Below, piece after piece: positions 24,503-38,023 of a stretch of DNA of 64,000 bases. The DNA is from Theropithecus gelada. Lineage: Eukaryota > Chordata > Mammalia > Primates > Cercopithecidae. Each line of letters begins with the position of its first letter. Within the stretch, counting starts at the first letter, position 1. The stretch lies in assembly GCF_003255815.1 (NCBI RefSeq), contig NC_037677.1:107667100-107731099 (forward strand). Direction: 5' to 3'. Below the pieces are notes generated by a model. The model worked only from the letters and a program-made list of their open reading frames with translations, did not search any database and was not told the DNA's origin. Both the position numbers and the translations under genes were made by a program.

Positions 24503-25855
24503 AAAATGAAAATAGATAAAGTTTTTAAAGCATTATAGAGAATTTAACCTTCCACTGGTCTGATTAAACAGTATACAAGTAGCATCTGCATCAGCCGTCT
24601 ATGCCATTTTCTTTTTATGATTTCGAAGAAATTATTCAAGAAATCTGCCAATTTAGCTAGTACTTAAAACCTGATGTCCACTACTAAAAATGTTTTATGG
24701 GTGGATCAAATAATTTATTTTAATACTAGTCTTGAATAGAAAAATATACTAATACACACTTTTTTTACATTTGCTGTTTGTCTCTTCTTCCACCTCAAAA
24801 CTCATTTTTAACATAGTTCAGAAAGTTACCTTATAATTGCTAAATAAGAACATGATATATTTAACAGTTTGGATTTTTCTCCAGGTAAAGATTAGGTTTC
24901 CACTGATGTTTAACAGGGCTTGTACTGTGCTTAGAATACTTAGCTATTCTGAATTATGATTCAAGGCTAAAAGGTATAAACAGCCTTCACATAATATACT
25001 TTGAACCTGAATTATATTGTTGATTATTTCGACTTTATAAAAATTGCCATTTTAGTAAGTCATTCTGTATTGTTATTCAATGGAAATAATGTATTTGTAA
25101 ACGTTCTGCCATAGAGTCTTTGAAAAGATTTCCAATGCTGTGTGTAACTGAAGCTGGACCTGAAATCAGTCTTTGCAGTGTCATGAAACCATAAAAATGT
25201 GGAACTGAGAGAAATGACTTTTTACTACTATGAAATTCTTCTGGAAAACTTGAAACAGCAAATGGCATGCAGAAGGTATACAGAAATAAGTGCACAAAAA
25301 CATGCAGCATAGTATTTGATATGGTCAGTGGTGTCCTTCAATATAGTTATGTTGTTTACATATTACTATTTTGAAAACCTTAAATTTCAGGATTTTGTTG
25401 TTGTTGTTATATCCTATAATGAAGACTGCTCTATAATGGAGAAATGAATTCTTAGAAGTAATTCTCCCATGCTCTGAGCCTTCTAGTCCTAATAGTATTT
25501 TTATCATGATCTCCATGTTATGTAAAGAAAATGTTTTTGTTTTCCTTTGTAAACTTTCATAAGAAAGTTTGCTCTGACTCAGCTGTTTAGGATGTCATGG
25601 TAACTAAAGGTGGAAATTGAGTGCAGGTTTCCTAGAAAAATAAGGTGTAATATTGGCTAATAAAGAAAACTATGTAAGTTTGTGTTTTAAAATGTTTCAC
25701 AAGAACAAAAGCTACGAGGATAAAGGAGCTTTTGGATAAAGGATAATGATAACTATTGAATTGACTGAAGAAAAGGAAGACAACAAATTCTAGTCCTTTA
25801 CACAATGTGATTAAATGTCATCTTTCCTGGTATCATTCTTTAATATGTATTTTTA
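24503..25855. other. Intergenic, nothing recognised
   Basis: AT-rich DNA. Short open frames on either strand lack domains and codon structure. Confidence 0.6.
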
Positions 25856-25859
25856 AAAA

Positions 25860-26370
25860 CCACTGTGGCTACCTGGAGAAGAATAGATTGAAGGATATCA
25901 CAACTAGAGACCAAGAGGCCAGATGAGAGACTGTTAGAGTCATCCAGATGATGGATGACAGTGGCTTTGATTGGAATTTTAGTAATAGGGGTGGAAAGAA
26001 TGACCCTTAAGGGACCCTTAGCAAGACATATTAGTAAGAAGTAATGATTGAGTGGGTAAAATGGGTAAGGATCAAAGAATATTCCCAGGTTTGTGGCTTA
26101 AGCATCTGAGTGTATTTACTAAACTAAGGAACCTTGTCAGAGGACCAGATTCTTCTGGTTTGTTTAGAGGTAGGAAGAGAATGTGTTTTAGAGCCCGTGG
26201 AAAATCAAGTGGAGATACCAGGTAAGCAATTGGATACATACATGTTAGGAAGTTAGGCCTGGAAACAGATGATCCAACATATAGATGGTAATTGAAACAA
26301 GGATTCCCTAGGGAGATTGTGTACGATGGGAAAAAGACGGAATCCCTGATGAACTCCAAAAATCAAGAAG
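25860..26370 (+). repeat. Ancient mammalian interspersed repeat, family not named
   Basis: Segments such as 'agtcatccagatgatggatg', 'caggtttgtggcttaagcat' and 'atcaagtggagataccaggt' resemble a widespread old mammalian repeat with a 'gatgatggtggctt ... caggttttggcttgag' layout. The same family seems to recur at 34.2-35.0 kb. Confidence 0.45.
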
Positions 26371-27013
26371 TAGCTGTAGTAGAGGTGAGAAATTTTATTT
26401 CCTTAAAGAATTGGGGTGGAGAATGTTAAGGGCAGTATAGGACTGCTTATACTCTTTATTTAGATTTAATTCCCTTAAATCTTCTCTTTAGAAATAACAT
26501 GTAAAGATTGAGCTTATTTTTCTGCATTAAAAAAAAATTTTATCGCTCTTTTCCAGACTTTTAATTATTTAATTAACCTGTTTATGCTGGTTTTTCCCTC
26601 TTCATTTTGCTCTTTAACTTTTCCTTTACTTTGTGGTTAACCTTGTGGAATAGTTTAGGTTTGAGATAACTACTAGGTCTAGTTTTTAACTCATCTGTGA
26701 CCCAGAGTGGCTTACCTGATCCAGTTAAAGAATTAGATTTTTTTTTCATAGTCTTAGCTTTGTTAGCAAAATTTAGGCCTAGGAAGAGAATGCCTGTATT
26801 TTGGAAGGGCCTAGTTCTAAAATAGACAAAATATTCTGACTTGAAAAGAATACTGTTATAAAAATAAATTACATTTAAATGATTAGATTATTGGCTCTGT
26901 AATGCTTTAGTAGATTGAAGTGATTAGACTGTTAAACTTTTTTTTACTGGAATTTCTTAAAGACTGGGTAATCATTTATTCAAATTACAAGTGCATATAT
27001 CTGAGAACATATA

Positions 27014-27048
27014 TACAGCCAGATGCTCTACCCCTGAGTTATACCCCC
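27014..27048 (-). pseudogene. Retrotransposed 5' half of a tRNA, best match tRNA-Cys(GCA)
   Basis: The minus strand starts GGGGGTATAACTCAGGGG and continues TAGAGCATCTGGCTG, which is the acceptor, D-arm and 5' anticodon-stem half of a tRNA-Cys-like molecule (recalled: GGGGGTATAACTCAG or GGGGGTATAGCTCAG starts). It stops at about the anticodon position. It is bracketed by the direct repeat ctgagaacatata at 27001-27013 and 27048-27060, with the first base shared ambiguously. Inference: a cleaved tRNA half was copied into the genome by L1 machinery. It cannot encode a full tRNA. Confidence 0.75.
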
Positions 27049-27060
27049 TGAGAACATATA

Positions 27061-29734
27061 TTATAAATATTATCTTCCAAATCAGGCATTGTAAATGTCC
27101 AGATCTTTTTAAAAAATATTTTATTTGATTGAATAATTTCCTTGTTGAGATTAGAGATAAGAATCTAAATGTTTGGATTTTTTTAGTTTAGATTGTATCA
27201 CTAACTTTGAAAATTAGTTGGAAACTCCAGTTTTAATGAAATTTATTTTACAGAGCAAGAAGGTGGTGGATTTTAATGCTCAGTGTTTTAGACTCTAAAT
27301 GACCATATTTCTTATGGCAGAAGTGCACACAGTGTTTGGGATTCATTTTTCAGTTTCTGAAATGTAAAAATGTACCATGTGTATACACGTGTGTACATAC
27401 ATACAAATATATGAAAGAAGAGAAAAGGGATAAAATCACAAAGGTGAAAATACAAACAAAAGTGAACTTTATTTGTCTCAACTCAGGCAGGTGACCAGTT
27501 TGTCAAGAAGTTCTTCTCTGGTTTTCCCTGATTTGGGATCATTATATTTTGCTGAATTTTATTTATTATATATTCGATGTCTTTTAACTAGCACTGTTCA
27601 TTAGTGCAAAATTAAATGTTTATCCTATATCTTCTGTTGTCAAACACACACTATGGACAGATAGAACATTTTTGCCCTTAGATCACAAACTAATGGAATT
27701 CACACCTATTTTGAGTAACCTACTTTTTTAAAAGTAAGAATATCTGATTTAACTCAGAATTCGATTTTTCTAACCTCCAAAGCACCTCCCGTGACTGCGG
27801 AATAAAGTCCATCTTGGGGCAAGTGAGAACATTGATTGCCTTTATAGAGACTAAAATGTTAACAGTGAAGATTCATGGATGAACCTAGATTTGAGGTAAT
27901 CACTGTTTTCTAATAAAATATTTGGAGATGACTTTTCTTTTTTCTGTGATCATCAACTTAGAGGCAAGTCATAAATTTACAGATTTTGGCCTTTGATGTG
28001 CACTTCAAAAAAATACTGTACATCCAGTAATTCTGGGTAACCCTTAATTTATTTGGATTGCAGGTGAGAACCGTAAAAGCAAACTTTTTCAAATTTTATG
28101 TTTTTGTACAATAATTTATCCAGTTAATTTTCTCAGGGCATGATCATTGTTACCATATTCATTGGGTGTTAGCATAGATGATATATCTAAGAATTAAGCA
28201 TTACTGTTTTTCAGTTTATATGTGTATACCCATACATATGTATATTTGTTTCATTTACCACTCTTCATGGAAATTACATTTGTAGGACATTTGAATATTA
28301 TTTACTACATACTCACTTAAAAAAATACTGTACTGTAAACCGTTCTTCCAAGGGAAGCCTTAAAACAATTTGAATTCAACAAGAGTTTGCTTGTGCCTGT
28401 GTGCCTTGGCAGTTATTTTATAGCTTTTCTCTATTATATACTATTGTTTGTCCAAGAGCAGATTTTTAAAAACAATTTGTATTACTAGCATTCCATTTGG
28501 GCTGCAAGTTAAATTGAGTGTTGTTAAGGACCTAGGTTTCTTTTAAACCTTTAAAAACTTGTCATGACAATGTTGGTAATCGTTTTTTACACTTCTTTAG
28601 TTTTAGTTATGCTTAGTTTGTTTATTTAAGGATCGGTTGTGTATTATTTTAGACAAATAAGCTAATTTCATGTTTCCTTTCCTGATTCTTTGGTTTCTAT
28701 GTAAATCTAACTTCATTTTCAGGGAATACCCAGGGAAAGTGAATGACTTATACATTGATGCAGTGTCATATCAGCATTGAAATTACAACCTTAGTCTTTC
28801 ACTACTTAATCAGTATTCTTTCTACTCCACTGTATTGCCTCACCATCTAAACCATGACATCTGCACTGGCCTGATTGAAATAGGCTAGCCAGGTGAAAGC
28901 TGATAAAGTGGGGCCTTGACTAAAATAGGCTAACCAGGTGAAAGCCATATCAGACACAACTTTTCTCCCATTAATCTTTAACTTGAAAAAGCATATATTG
29001 TAATAGCCATAAATTTGATTAGTTTCACATTTCTTTCCTCCTCATCCTTTTAAACCAAATGCAACATTAAAGCCACAAACAAAGTGCAAGACTTAAGTGT
29101 ATAATCTATAATTTGCATACTTAATTGCTGTTATTTTTGGGATCTTTCATGTTGTTTATAGGGAGAATATCAAATACAATTTTTGTCTTGGACAGTGACT
29201 TTACAGTTGTAGGTTCAAAAAAATCACATAGACTGCCCCCTTTCTCTCAGTAAGATAAGACATTATCCCATTTTAAAGTAACCAAATCAAAAGGTTTTTA
29301 AGCCAACTGTCTGATAAGTAGTATAAGGATACTGGGGACCACCTGTCCTAGTATAGTATTCTTTTGATTCTATCACATTGACTGTGATTTTGTGAATTGG
29401 TGATGATGCTTTAGCCACGGTCACATTCTCTTTTCTAAAAATTCAGCTTTGGGAGAGATTGGACCTGTGCATGCAGCAGTAATTAAGAAAGAGGGCCTCC
29501 TGGCTAGCCAATCTGATTGGCTTAGATGAATCCAGGGGGAAGAAAGGAATGACAGGTATTGCAGCCAGATTGCATTTCTTCCAAGACCAAGGAAGCCAGG
29601 TGGCCTGCAATATATAAATGCAAATTAAAGTTATCACAGTTGTCTTTTGTAGTATGGTTGATATATGAGTCTACATTCAAGTTCATTTTTTTTCTATCTG
29701 ATGACTTTCCTAGGAAAGTCTAAGATATATTTTT
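27061..29734. other. Intergenic, nothing gene-like; small tandem duplication near 28.9 kb
   Basis: AT-rich DNA with no recognisable gene. The only internal structure seen is an imperfect two-copy 45-base repeat at 28870-28960. Confidence 0.6.
28870..28960. repeat. Imperfect 45-bp tandem duplication
   Basis: 'aaataggctagccaggtgaa' at 28878 recurs as 'aaataggctaaccaggtgaa' 45 bases later. Confidence 0.75.
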
Positions 29735-30044
29735 TCTTTATCTTTTTTTTTTTTTTTTTTTAAAGGTGTCTTGCTCTGTCACCCAGGCTGGAGTGCAGTG
29801 GCATGATCATAGCTCACTGCAGCCTCCAACTCCTGGGCTCAAGTGATCCTCCCACCTCTGCCTCCTGAGTAACAGGGTGACTACAAGCACACACTACCAC
29901 AACCAGCTAATTTTATTATTATTGTTATTATTTTGTTGAGTCAAGGTCTTGCTATGTTGCTCAGGCTGTTCTCAAATTCCTGGGCTCAAGCGATCCTCCC
30001 ACCTCAGTGTTCCAAATTTCAGGCATGAGCCACAGTGCCTAACT
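29735..30044 (-). repeat. AluJ
   Basis: Reverse-oriented. The 'tgatcatagctcactgcagc' left-arm motif and 'cctgggctcaagtgatcctc' are AluJ features. The middle A-rich region has expanded to an attattattgttatta tract. Confidence 0.85.
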
Positions 30045-30264
30045 GATATTTTTTATATCTCATTTCTTAGGAAGAATCAGCATGTATATCATTCAGCAAA
30101 TATCTGAGCACTCACCAACATGCCGAGCACTGATTTAGGTGCAGGATACGTTAGCAAACATAACAGACCATAGTTACATTCTAGTAAGGCAAGCAAAAGA
30201 TAAATATACTAAGTAAATTTTATGATTTATTAAAGGTTGATAAATACTATTTATAAAAAAGCAA

Positions 30265-33200
30265 TGGACTTCTGGTTTCTGATGCAACATGTAAGGAGCT
30301 TGGAAGTTGTCACTCTGTCCTAACAAATAGAAAGCTAAACAAACTGAAAATCAACAACTTTTCTTAGATCCATCAGAGAATGGAGGTCACAGAGCAAACT
30401 GAAGCCCCCCAAATTGGGGAAAGACACATGAATGCAGAGAATCAACAACTTACTGGATCAAAAACCCACAAGCAGAAACCTTTGTGGGAACCAAGGGCAG
30501 AGTAGGAAAAACCTAAGCTATAATTGACAAACTGCTGGAAGCTCAATGTGGACAAGTCTGAGAGTTAACTTGTGGGGGAAGGTGATGGATATGTTAATAT
30601 GATTGTAGTAATTATCCCACAATATATGTATATTAAATCATGTTTGAATATATTAGGTCTTGACAAATACTTTTAAAAACAAAACCTTGGAGGGGTATCA
30701 AAAATGGATCCCCTCCCTTTTCTGAGTTTTACCTCTAGGAGCCCTACCCGGTTCTCATAGTGAAGATTGAGAAGAAAAAAACCAAAATCTCATGTTTCCA
30801 GCATGGGGAGAGAAAAAGGAACCATTTTGAAATACACCAGAGCATTCTGTATTTCTTAAAAAAGCCTGGCCTCAAGAGAAATTATTTTATCAGAGCCTAA
30901 CCTCCTGCCTACTCAATTCAGGGAAAGGGAAATACCCAACTTTAGTCACCTCTAGCTTTCCATGTGGGAGAAGGGAAATCTCCAATTCTATACTTCTTAT
31001 CTGACTTAATTGGGAGTGGGGGAAGGGAGGCTAAGAACATTTGTTTAGGTCACAGCACAGAGGCACAAGCTCACTAAAAGACTTGAGACCTAATCCTAGG
31101 ACTGTAGAATGCTTCCCCTCCCGACCACAACTTAGCACTACACCACTAAAGGCCTATTTACCTCAGTTCCTTTTAACCAGCACATTGTGGTTAGCTTTCA
31201 ACAAAAAAAATTACAAGGCATACTAAAAAGATAAAAACACCATTTGAAGAGACAGCAACCATCAGAAGCAGACTCAGATATGACAGATGCTGGAATTATC
31301 AGACCAGGAATTTTAAATAAGTACGATTAATATGCTAAGGGCTCTAATGGAATAAGTAGACAGAATGTAGGAATGGGTGGGTAATATAGCAGAGAAATTC
31401 TACAAAAGATTTACAAATGCTAGAAATAAACACTAACAATAAAGAATGATTGGCTAGTACACTGGACACAGCTGGGGAAGGAAGCTTGAAGATAATGTGT
31501 CAGTAGAAACTTCCCAAATAAAAAGCAAAGAGGAGAAAAAGCAAAACTAACTGGAACCAAATATCCAAAAACTGTGGGACAACTACAAAAGATGTAATAT
31601 ACATTTAATGTGAAGACCAGAAGAATAAAGAGAAAGAAACAGAAGTACTTCAGGAGTAATGACTAAGAATTCACAAAATTAATGTCAACCTGCAAGACTG
31701 TTTAAACACCGAACAGTTAATGTAATCCATCACCTTAACAGGCAAAGAAGAAAAATCATGTTATCAATAGATGCAGAAAAAACATTTGACAAAATCTAGC
31801 ACTCCTTCATTACAACCCTCAGCAAACTAGGAACAGAGTAGAACTTACTCAACTTGATAAAGAACATCTACCTGAAACCTACAGCTAACATTATGTTTAC
31901 TGGTAAAAACAAAAAAACAAAAAAAACTTGAAGCTTTCCCACGAAGACCAAGAACAAGGGAAGGATGTTTTCCCTCACAGTTTCTTTTCATTATCTTACT
32001 GGAAGTGATAGCTAATGCAGCAAGACAAGGAAAGGAAGTGAGAGTCATACAGACTGGGAAGGAAGAAATAAAACTCCTTGTTTACAGATGATATGATTGT
32101 CTATGGAAAACCCAAAGGAATTGACAAAAACAACTGATGATAGCAAGTGATTATAGCAAGGTTGCATAATACAAGGTTTATATACAAAAGCAAATTGCTT
32201 TCCCATACAGAGAAACGAATAATTGGAATTTGAAATTAAAGACATAATACCATTTATATTAGTACCTCTCTCCCAAAATGGAATACTTTGGTATCAATTA
32301 AACAAAATATAAAATACACATGAGGAAAAATACAGATCTCTAATGATAAGACTAAATGAAGAGAGATTCCATGTTCATGAACTGGAAGACTTGATATTGT
32401 CAAGAAGCCCATTCTTTACAACTTGATTTATAAATTCAACATAACATAATCTCAATTAAAATCCCAGGAAGTTGTTTTGTGGATATTGACAAACTGATTC
32501 TGAAACCTATATGGAGAGGCAAAAGATTCAGAATAGCCAGTGAAATATTTAAAGAGAAGAAAGAGTCAAGAGGACTGACACCACCCAATTTCAAGACTTA
32601 CGATAAAGCTATTGTAATTAATACTGTGGTATTACAAATGGATCAGAGTAACACTATAGAGTCCCCAAAAAGAGACCCACACACATATTGTCAACATTTT
32701 TGACAAGGAAGCAAAGGCAATTCAGTGGAGTAAGGATAGTTCTTTTCAACCTAACAGTGCTGGAACAACTGGGCATCCATATGCAAATATAAGCAAATCT
32801 AGGCCTTAAACTTTTCACAGAAATTAACTCAAAATTGGCCATACCTAAATGTAACATAGAAAATTATAAAACTCCTAGAAGGAAACCTAGGAGAAAGTCT
32901 AGATGCCTTTAGGTCTAGCAGTGACTTTTTAGATACAATACCAAACCCACAATTCATGAAAGACATCATTGGATTTTATTAAAATTTTTTGTTCTTCAGA
33001 AGACACTATCAAGAGAATGAGAACAACAGACTGGGAGAAAGTGTTTGCTGAAGACATACCTGATAAAGGACTCACCCAAAATAGACAAAGAGCTCTTAAA
33101 ACTCAGCATAAGAAATGGAACAACCCAATTAAAAAATGAGCAAAAGATCTAAACAGACACCTCACCAAGAAGATATACATATGGTAAGTAACCTCATGAA

Positions 33201-34195
33201 AAGATGGTCAGCAGCATCTATCATTAGGGAATTGCACATTACAACAATGAGATATCACTGCACAACCATTAGAATAGCTAAAATCCAAAACACCAACAGC
33301 ACCAATGCTGGTGAGAATGTGGAATAACTGGAAATACCATTTATTTCCGGTGAAAATGCAAAAAGGTACAGTCACTTTGGAAGACAATTTGGCAGTATCT
33401 TACAAAACAAAACATACTCTTACCATATGATCATGCTTTTTAGTATTTACTCAAATATATTAAAACATCTGCTCAGAACCCTGCAATTAAATGTATACAG
33501 CAGCTTTACTCATAATTGGCTAACTTGCAGGCAATCAAGATGTCTTTCAATAAGTGAGTGGATAAACTGTAGTACATTCATACAATGGGATATTACTCTA
33601 TTCTATAGGAGGAGGAGTGGCAAATACTGTAGGTATCACAACCAGACCCCTTGTATGCCTTTACCATTTTGATGCACTCTGACTGCCTCTCAGGGTCACA
33701 TAGAGAGCCTGAGGTGTCTGGGAAATCCCTAAATAAATAAGTTATCAAGCCATAAAAAGACATGGAGAACTGAAATCCTTATTACTAAGTGAAGAAGCCA
33801 ATCTGAAAGGACTTTATACTGTATGATTCTAACTAAATTCTGGAAAAGGCATATGTTTAGTGACAATAAAAAGATCAGTGGTTGACAAGAGTTTGGAGGA
33901 AGGGAGGAACGAATATGTAGAGCACAGTGGATTTTTCGGGTGGTGAAAGAACTCGGTATGATATTATGGGAGATACATGTCATTACACATTTGGCAAAAC
34001 CTGTAGAATGTACACCACCAAAAGTGAACACTATGTGAACTATGGTCTTTGGGTCTTCATATGTATCAGTCGTCAGCAGCTGTAACAAATGTACCACACA
34101 GGACATTGGTTGGGAAGGCTGTGGGTGTATATGGAATAGGTATATATGGGAGCGCTGTACTTTGCTCAATTTTGCTCTGAACGTAAAATTGCTCT
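30265..34195 (+). repeat. Old L1M-class LINE-1, decayed
   Basis: An ORF2 reverse-transcriptase remnant (frame-broken; the LSIDAEK motif is visible near 31.76 kb) is followed by the ORF2 3' region (32.1-33.7 kb) and the L1 3' UTR ending in 'ttttgctctgaacgtaaaat'. Earlier sequence (30.27-31.6 kb) is probably the same element's 5' part. Many stops and frameshifts; no functional product. Confidence 0.75.
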
Positions 34196-34497
34196 TAAAA
34201 CTTGTATTTGAAAAAATATGATGTTGCTATTTCACATAGGGTGGTATGGGTAAGTCTGGCTAAGAAAGTGCCATTTGAGTCTTATAAGAGATGAAGTTTA
34301 GCTGTATCTGAGTGAAGGGCATTTTGGGTAAAACAGCTGATATTTAAGGAAAAATGAGGCCTGTGTGACTGGAGTGAGGAAAAACAAGTTGATTAAGAGT
34401 AGATCATAAAGTCAGAGAGATGGGGAAGAGAAAAGCAGATCACGAGGCTTTGTGTGTCATGCTAAGGATTTTAGTTTTTATCCTGAATGAAGTGAAT

Positions 34498-34636
34498 AAA
34501 TGTAGCTCTGCCACTAGTTCTCTGACTTTAGGCAAGTTATTTTTACCTCTCTGCTCCAAATTTACTCATCTAAAATGGGTATAATAAGAATACCAAACGA
34601 TTAGTGTTAGTAATATGAGCATTAAAAGGAGTTTTG
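34498..34636 (+). repeat. MIR fragment
   Basis: Carries 'tctgccactagttctctgac', 'aggcaagttatttttacctc' and 'atctaaaatgggtataata' in MIR order. Confidence 0.7.
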
Positions 34637-34637
34637 T

Positions 34638-34680
34638 TTATATATATATATATAAACTATATATATATATATATATATAA
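34638..34680. repeat. (TA)n microsatellite
   Basis: Two TA runs separated by 'aac', self-complementary and able to form a cruciform. Confidence 0.9.
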
Positions 34681-37600
34681 GTATTTGCATCATTATTTTG
34701 AACAGGGGAATGACATTATTTGATTAGGTATTTAAAATGCTCCTGTTTGCTGTGTTGAACATATACAGAGGTAGTGATGAGGAGTAGAGGTTATTAGTGG
34801 CACAAGGGTGAAAGCAGGTAGACCAATTAGAAGGCAAGGTCAATAATCAAACAATAGCTTGGATAAGAGTGATTGCAGTAGAAATGGTGAGAAGTAGATT
34901 CTAGATATACCCTTAAATTCGTATTTCCTGAAAGATTGTATGGCAAGTGTGAGAAAAGGGGAGCGAAGGATGATTTTAAGGTTTTTAGCTTGAGTTCCTA
35001 CAATTACAAGAATCCCACCAACTGTAAAAAAAAGTAGTTGCACGTATCTATGGGATGCATGCAGTTATATAAGGATACAATGTGTAATGATCACATCTGG
35101 GCAATTGAGGTGATGTCCATCACCTCAAACATTTATAGTTTCTTTGTGTTGGGAACATTCCAAATCTAGCTATTTTGAAATATACAATAAATTGTTAACT
35201 ATGATTGCCCTATTGTGCTACCAAACACTGTATCTTATTTCTTCTATCTAACCATATTTTTGTACCTATTAACCAACCCCTCTTTAACCCCCACTCTCAC
35301 TGCCCTACCAAGCCTCTGGTAACCACCATTCTACTCACTGCCTTCATGAGATCAATTTTTTTTAGATGCCACTTATAAGTGAGAAGATGTGTTTGTTTTT
35401 CGTGCCTGGCTTATTTCATAGTGTCCTCCAGTTTTATCCATGTTGCTTCAAATGACAGGATAACCTTCTGTTTCATGGCTGAATAATACTCAGTTGTGTA
35501 TATATACCACATTTTCTTTATCCATTCATCAGTTGATGGACACTTAGGTTGATTCCACATCTTGGCTATTGTGATTACTGCTATAATAAACATGGAAGTA
35601 TGGCTATTTCTTTAATATACTGATTTCCTTTCTTTTGGATATGTACCCAGCAAAGAAGTTATTGAACCATATGGTAGTTCACTGTTTAGTATTTTGAGAA
35701 ACCTCCATATTGTTTTCCATAGTGGCTCTACTAATTTACATTCCCACTGACAGTGTATGAGGATTCTCATTTCTCCACATCCTCAGCAGCATTTATTATT
35801 TTCTGTCTTTTTGATAATAGCTGTTTTAATTGTGGTGAAATGATATCTCATTGTGGTTTTGATTTTTATTTCTCTGGTGACTGGTGATGTTGAGCATTTT
35901 TTCATATATCTGTTGGCCATTTGTATGTCTTCTTTTGAGAAATGTCTATGAAGATCTTTTGCCCATTTTTAAGTTGGAGTATTAGTATTTGCTATTGAGT
36001 TGAATTCCTTATATATCCTGGTTATTAATACTTTGTTGGATTAATAGTTTGCAAATATTTTCTCTCATTCTCTAGGTTATCTCTTCACTTTGTTGATTGT
36101 TTCCATGGCTGTGCAGAAGCTTTTTAGCTTGAGGTAATCCCATTTGTCAGTTTTTGCTTTCGTTGCCTGTGCTTTTGAGGCCTTATGAAATCTTTGCCCA
36201 GATCAATGGCCTGAAGTGTTTTCCCAGTGTTTTCTTCTAGTAGCTGCAGGTCATATATTTATGTCTTTAATCCATGTTGAGTTGATTTTTGTATGCAGTG
36301 AGAGAGATGCCTATTTTCATTCTGCACATGGATATCGTTTTCCCATCATGATTTATTGAAGAGATTATCCTTTCCTCAATATATGTTGGTGCCTTTGTCA
36401 AAAATCAGTTGACTGTAAATGTATGGATTTATTTCTGAGTTCTCTATGCTGTTCCATTGGTCTATGTTTCTTTTTATGCCACTACCATGCTGTTTTGGTA
36501 CTATATTTTGAGGTCAGATATTGTGTCTCTAGGTTTGTCCTTTTTGCTCAGGGTTGCTTTGGCTATTCTGTTTGTTTTTTGTGATTCCATAAAAATTTTA
36601 GGAATTTTTTCCTATTTCTGTGAAAAATGTCATTGGTATTTTAATAGTGATTGCATTGAATGTGTAGATCACTTTGAGTAGTATGGACATTTTAACAATA
36701 TTAATTCTTCCAAACAATGAACACAGAATGTATTTCCTTTTGGTATGTGTGTGTCTTTTTCAATTTCTTTCAGTAGTGTTTTATAGTTTTCATTGTAGAG
36801 ATCTTTCATTTCTTTGGTTAAATTTGTTTCTAGGTGTGGCTTTTTTATAATTATTAGAAATGGCATTGCTCTCTTGATTTCCTTTTCAGTTTGTTTGCTC
36901 TTGGCATACAGAAATGCTACTGAATTTTTTTTTTTCAAGTGCACAACTAACATCATAGCTCCTGATTTTTGTATGTTGATTCTGTATCTTGTAACTACTA
37001 GTTTATCAGTTCTAGTAATGTTTTGGAAGAGTCTTTCATTTTTTCTAAATGTAAGATCAAGTCATCTGCAAACACAGACAATTTGACATCTTCCTTTCCA
37101 ATTTGGATGCCCTTTATTTCTTTGTCTTCCCGTAGGAATGGACTCTGGATAGGACTTCCAGTACTATGTTAAATAGAAGTGTTGAACATGGGCATCCTCA
37201 TTGTGTTCCAGATTTTAGAGGGAAGGTTTTCAATTTTTTCACCATTCAATATGATGCTAGCTGTGGGTGTGTCATATATGGCCTTTATTATGTTCCTTCT
37301 ATACCCAGTTTGTTGAGAGTTTTTATGATGAAGGGGATGTTGGGTTTTATCAAATGCCTTTCCAGCATCTATTGAAATGATCGTATTCTTTTTGTCCTTG
37401 TTTCTATTAATGTGATGTCACACTTATTGATTTGCATATGTTAAACCATCCTTTTATCCCTAAGATGAATTCCACTTGATCATCATGATCTTTTTTATGT
37501 GTTGTTAGATTCAATTTACTAGGTTTTTGTTGAGGATTTTTGCATTTATGTTCATCAGAGATACTGGCCTGTACTCTTTTTTTAAAAATTATTATTGTAT

Positions 37601-37970
37601 GATTTTGGTATCAGGGTAATGCTAGCTTTGTAGAATGAGTTTGGAAGTATTCCCTCCTCAGTTTTTGGAAACAGTTTGAGGAGAATTAGTTCTTTTAATA
37701 TTTGCTAGAATTCAGCATGAAGTCATCGGGTCCTGGGGTTTTTTCTTTGATGTTAGACTTTATTACTTCTTCTTTCTTGTTACTCATTATTGATCTGTTC
37801 AGGTTTTCTATTTCTCATATTTCAATCCTAGTAGATTGTATGTGTTTAGAACTTTATTCACTTATTCTAGGTTTTCAAATTTATTGGCCTACATTGCTCT
37901 CATAATAGTCCCTAACAATCCTTTGAATTTCTGTGGTATCATTTTGATGTCTCCTATTTTGTCTCTAACT

Positions 37971-38021
<51 letters not shown>

Positions 38022-38023
38022 TT
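37971..38023. repeat. (TTTA)n microsatellite inside L1 ORF2
   Basis: About 13 units of the tetranucleotide. Confidence 0.95.

Larger units (their letters stand above)
34200..34990 (+). repeat. Ancient mammalian repeat (same family as 25.9 kb), interrupted by a MIR
   Basis: Reads in the order 'agtcagagagatggggaaga', 'atgctaaggattttagtttt', 'aacaggggaatgacattatt', 'gcaggtagaccaattagaag'. This order is shared by many mammalian genomic copies. The family name is not recalled. Confidence 0.5.

Noticed and set aside
33729..34169. 146-codon minus-strand open frame
   Set aside because: It is antisense to an old L1 3' UTR and has no domain or codon bias.
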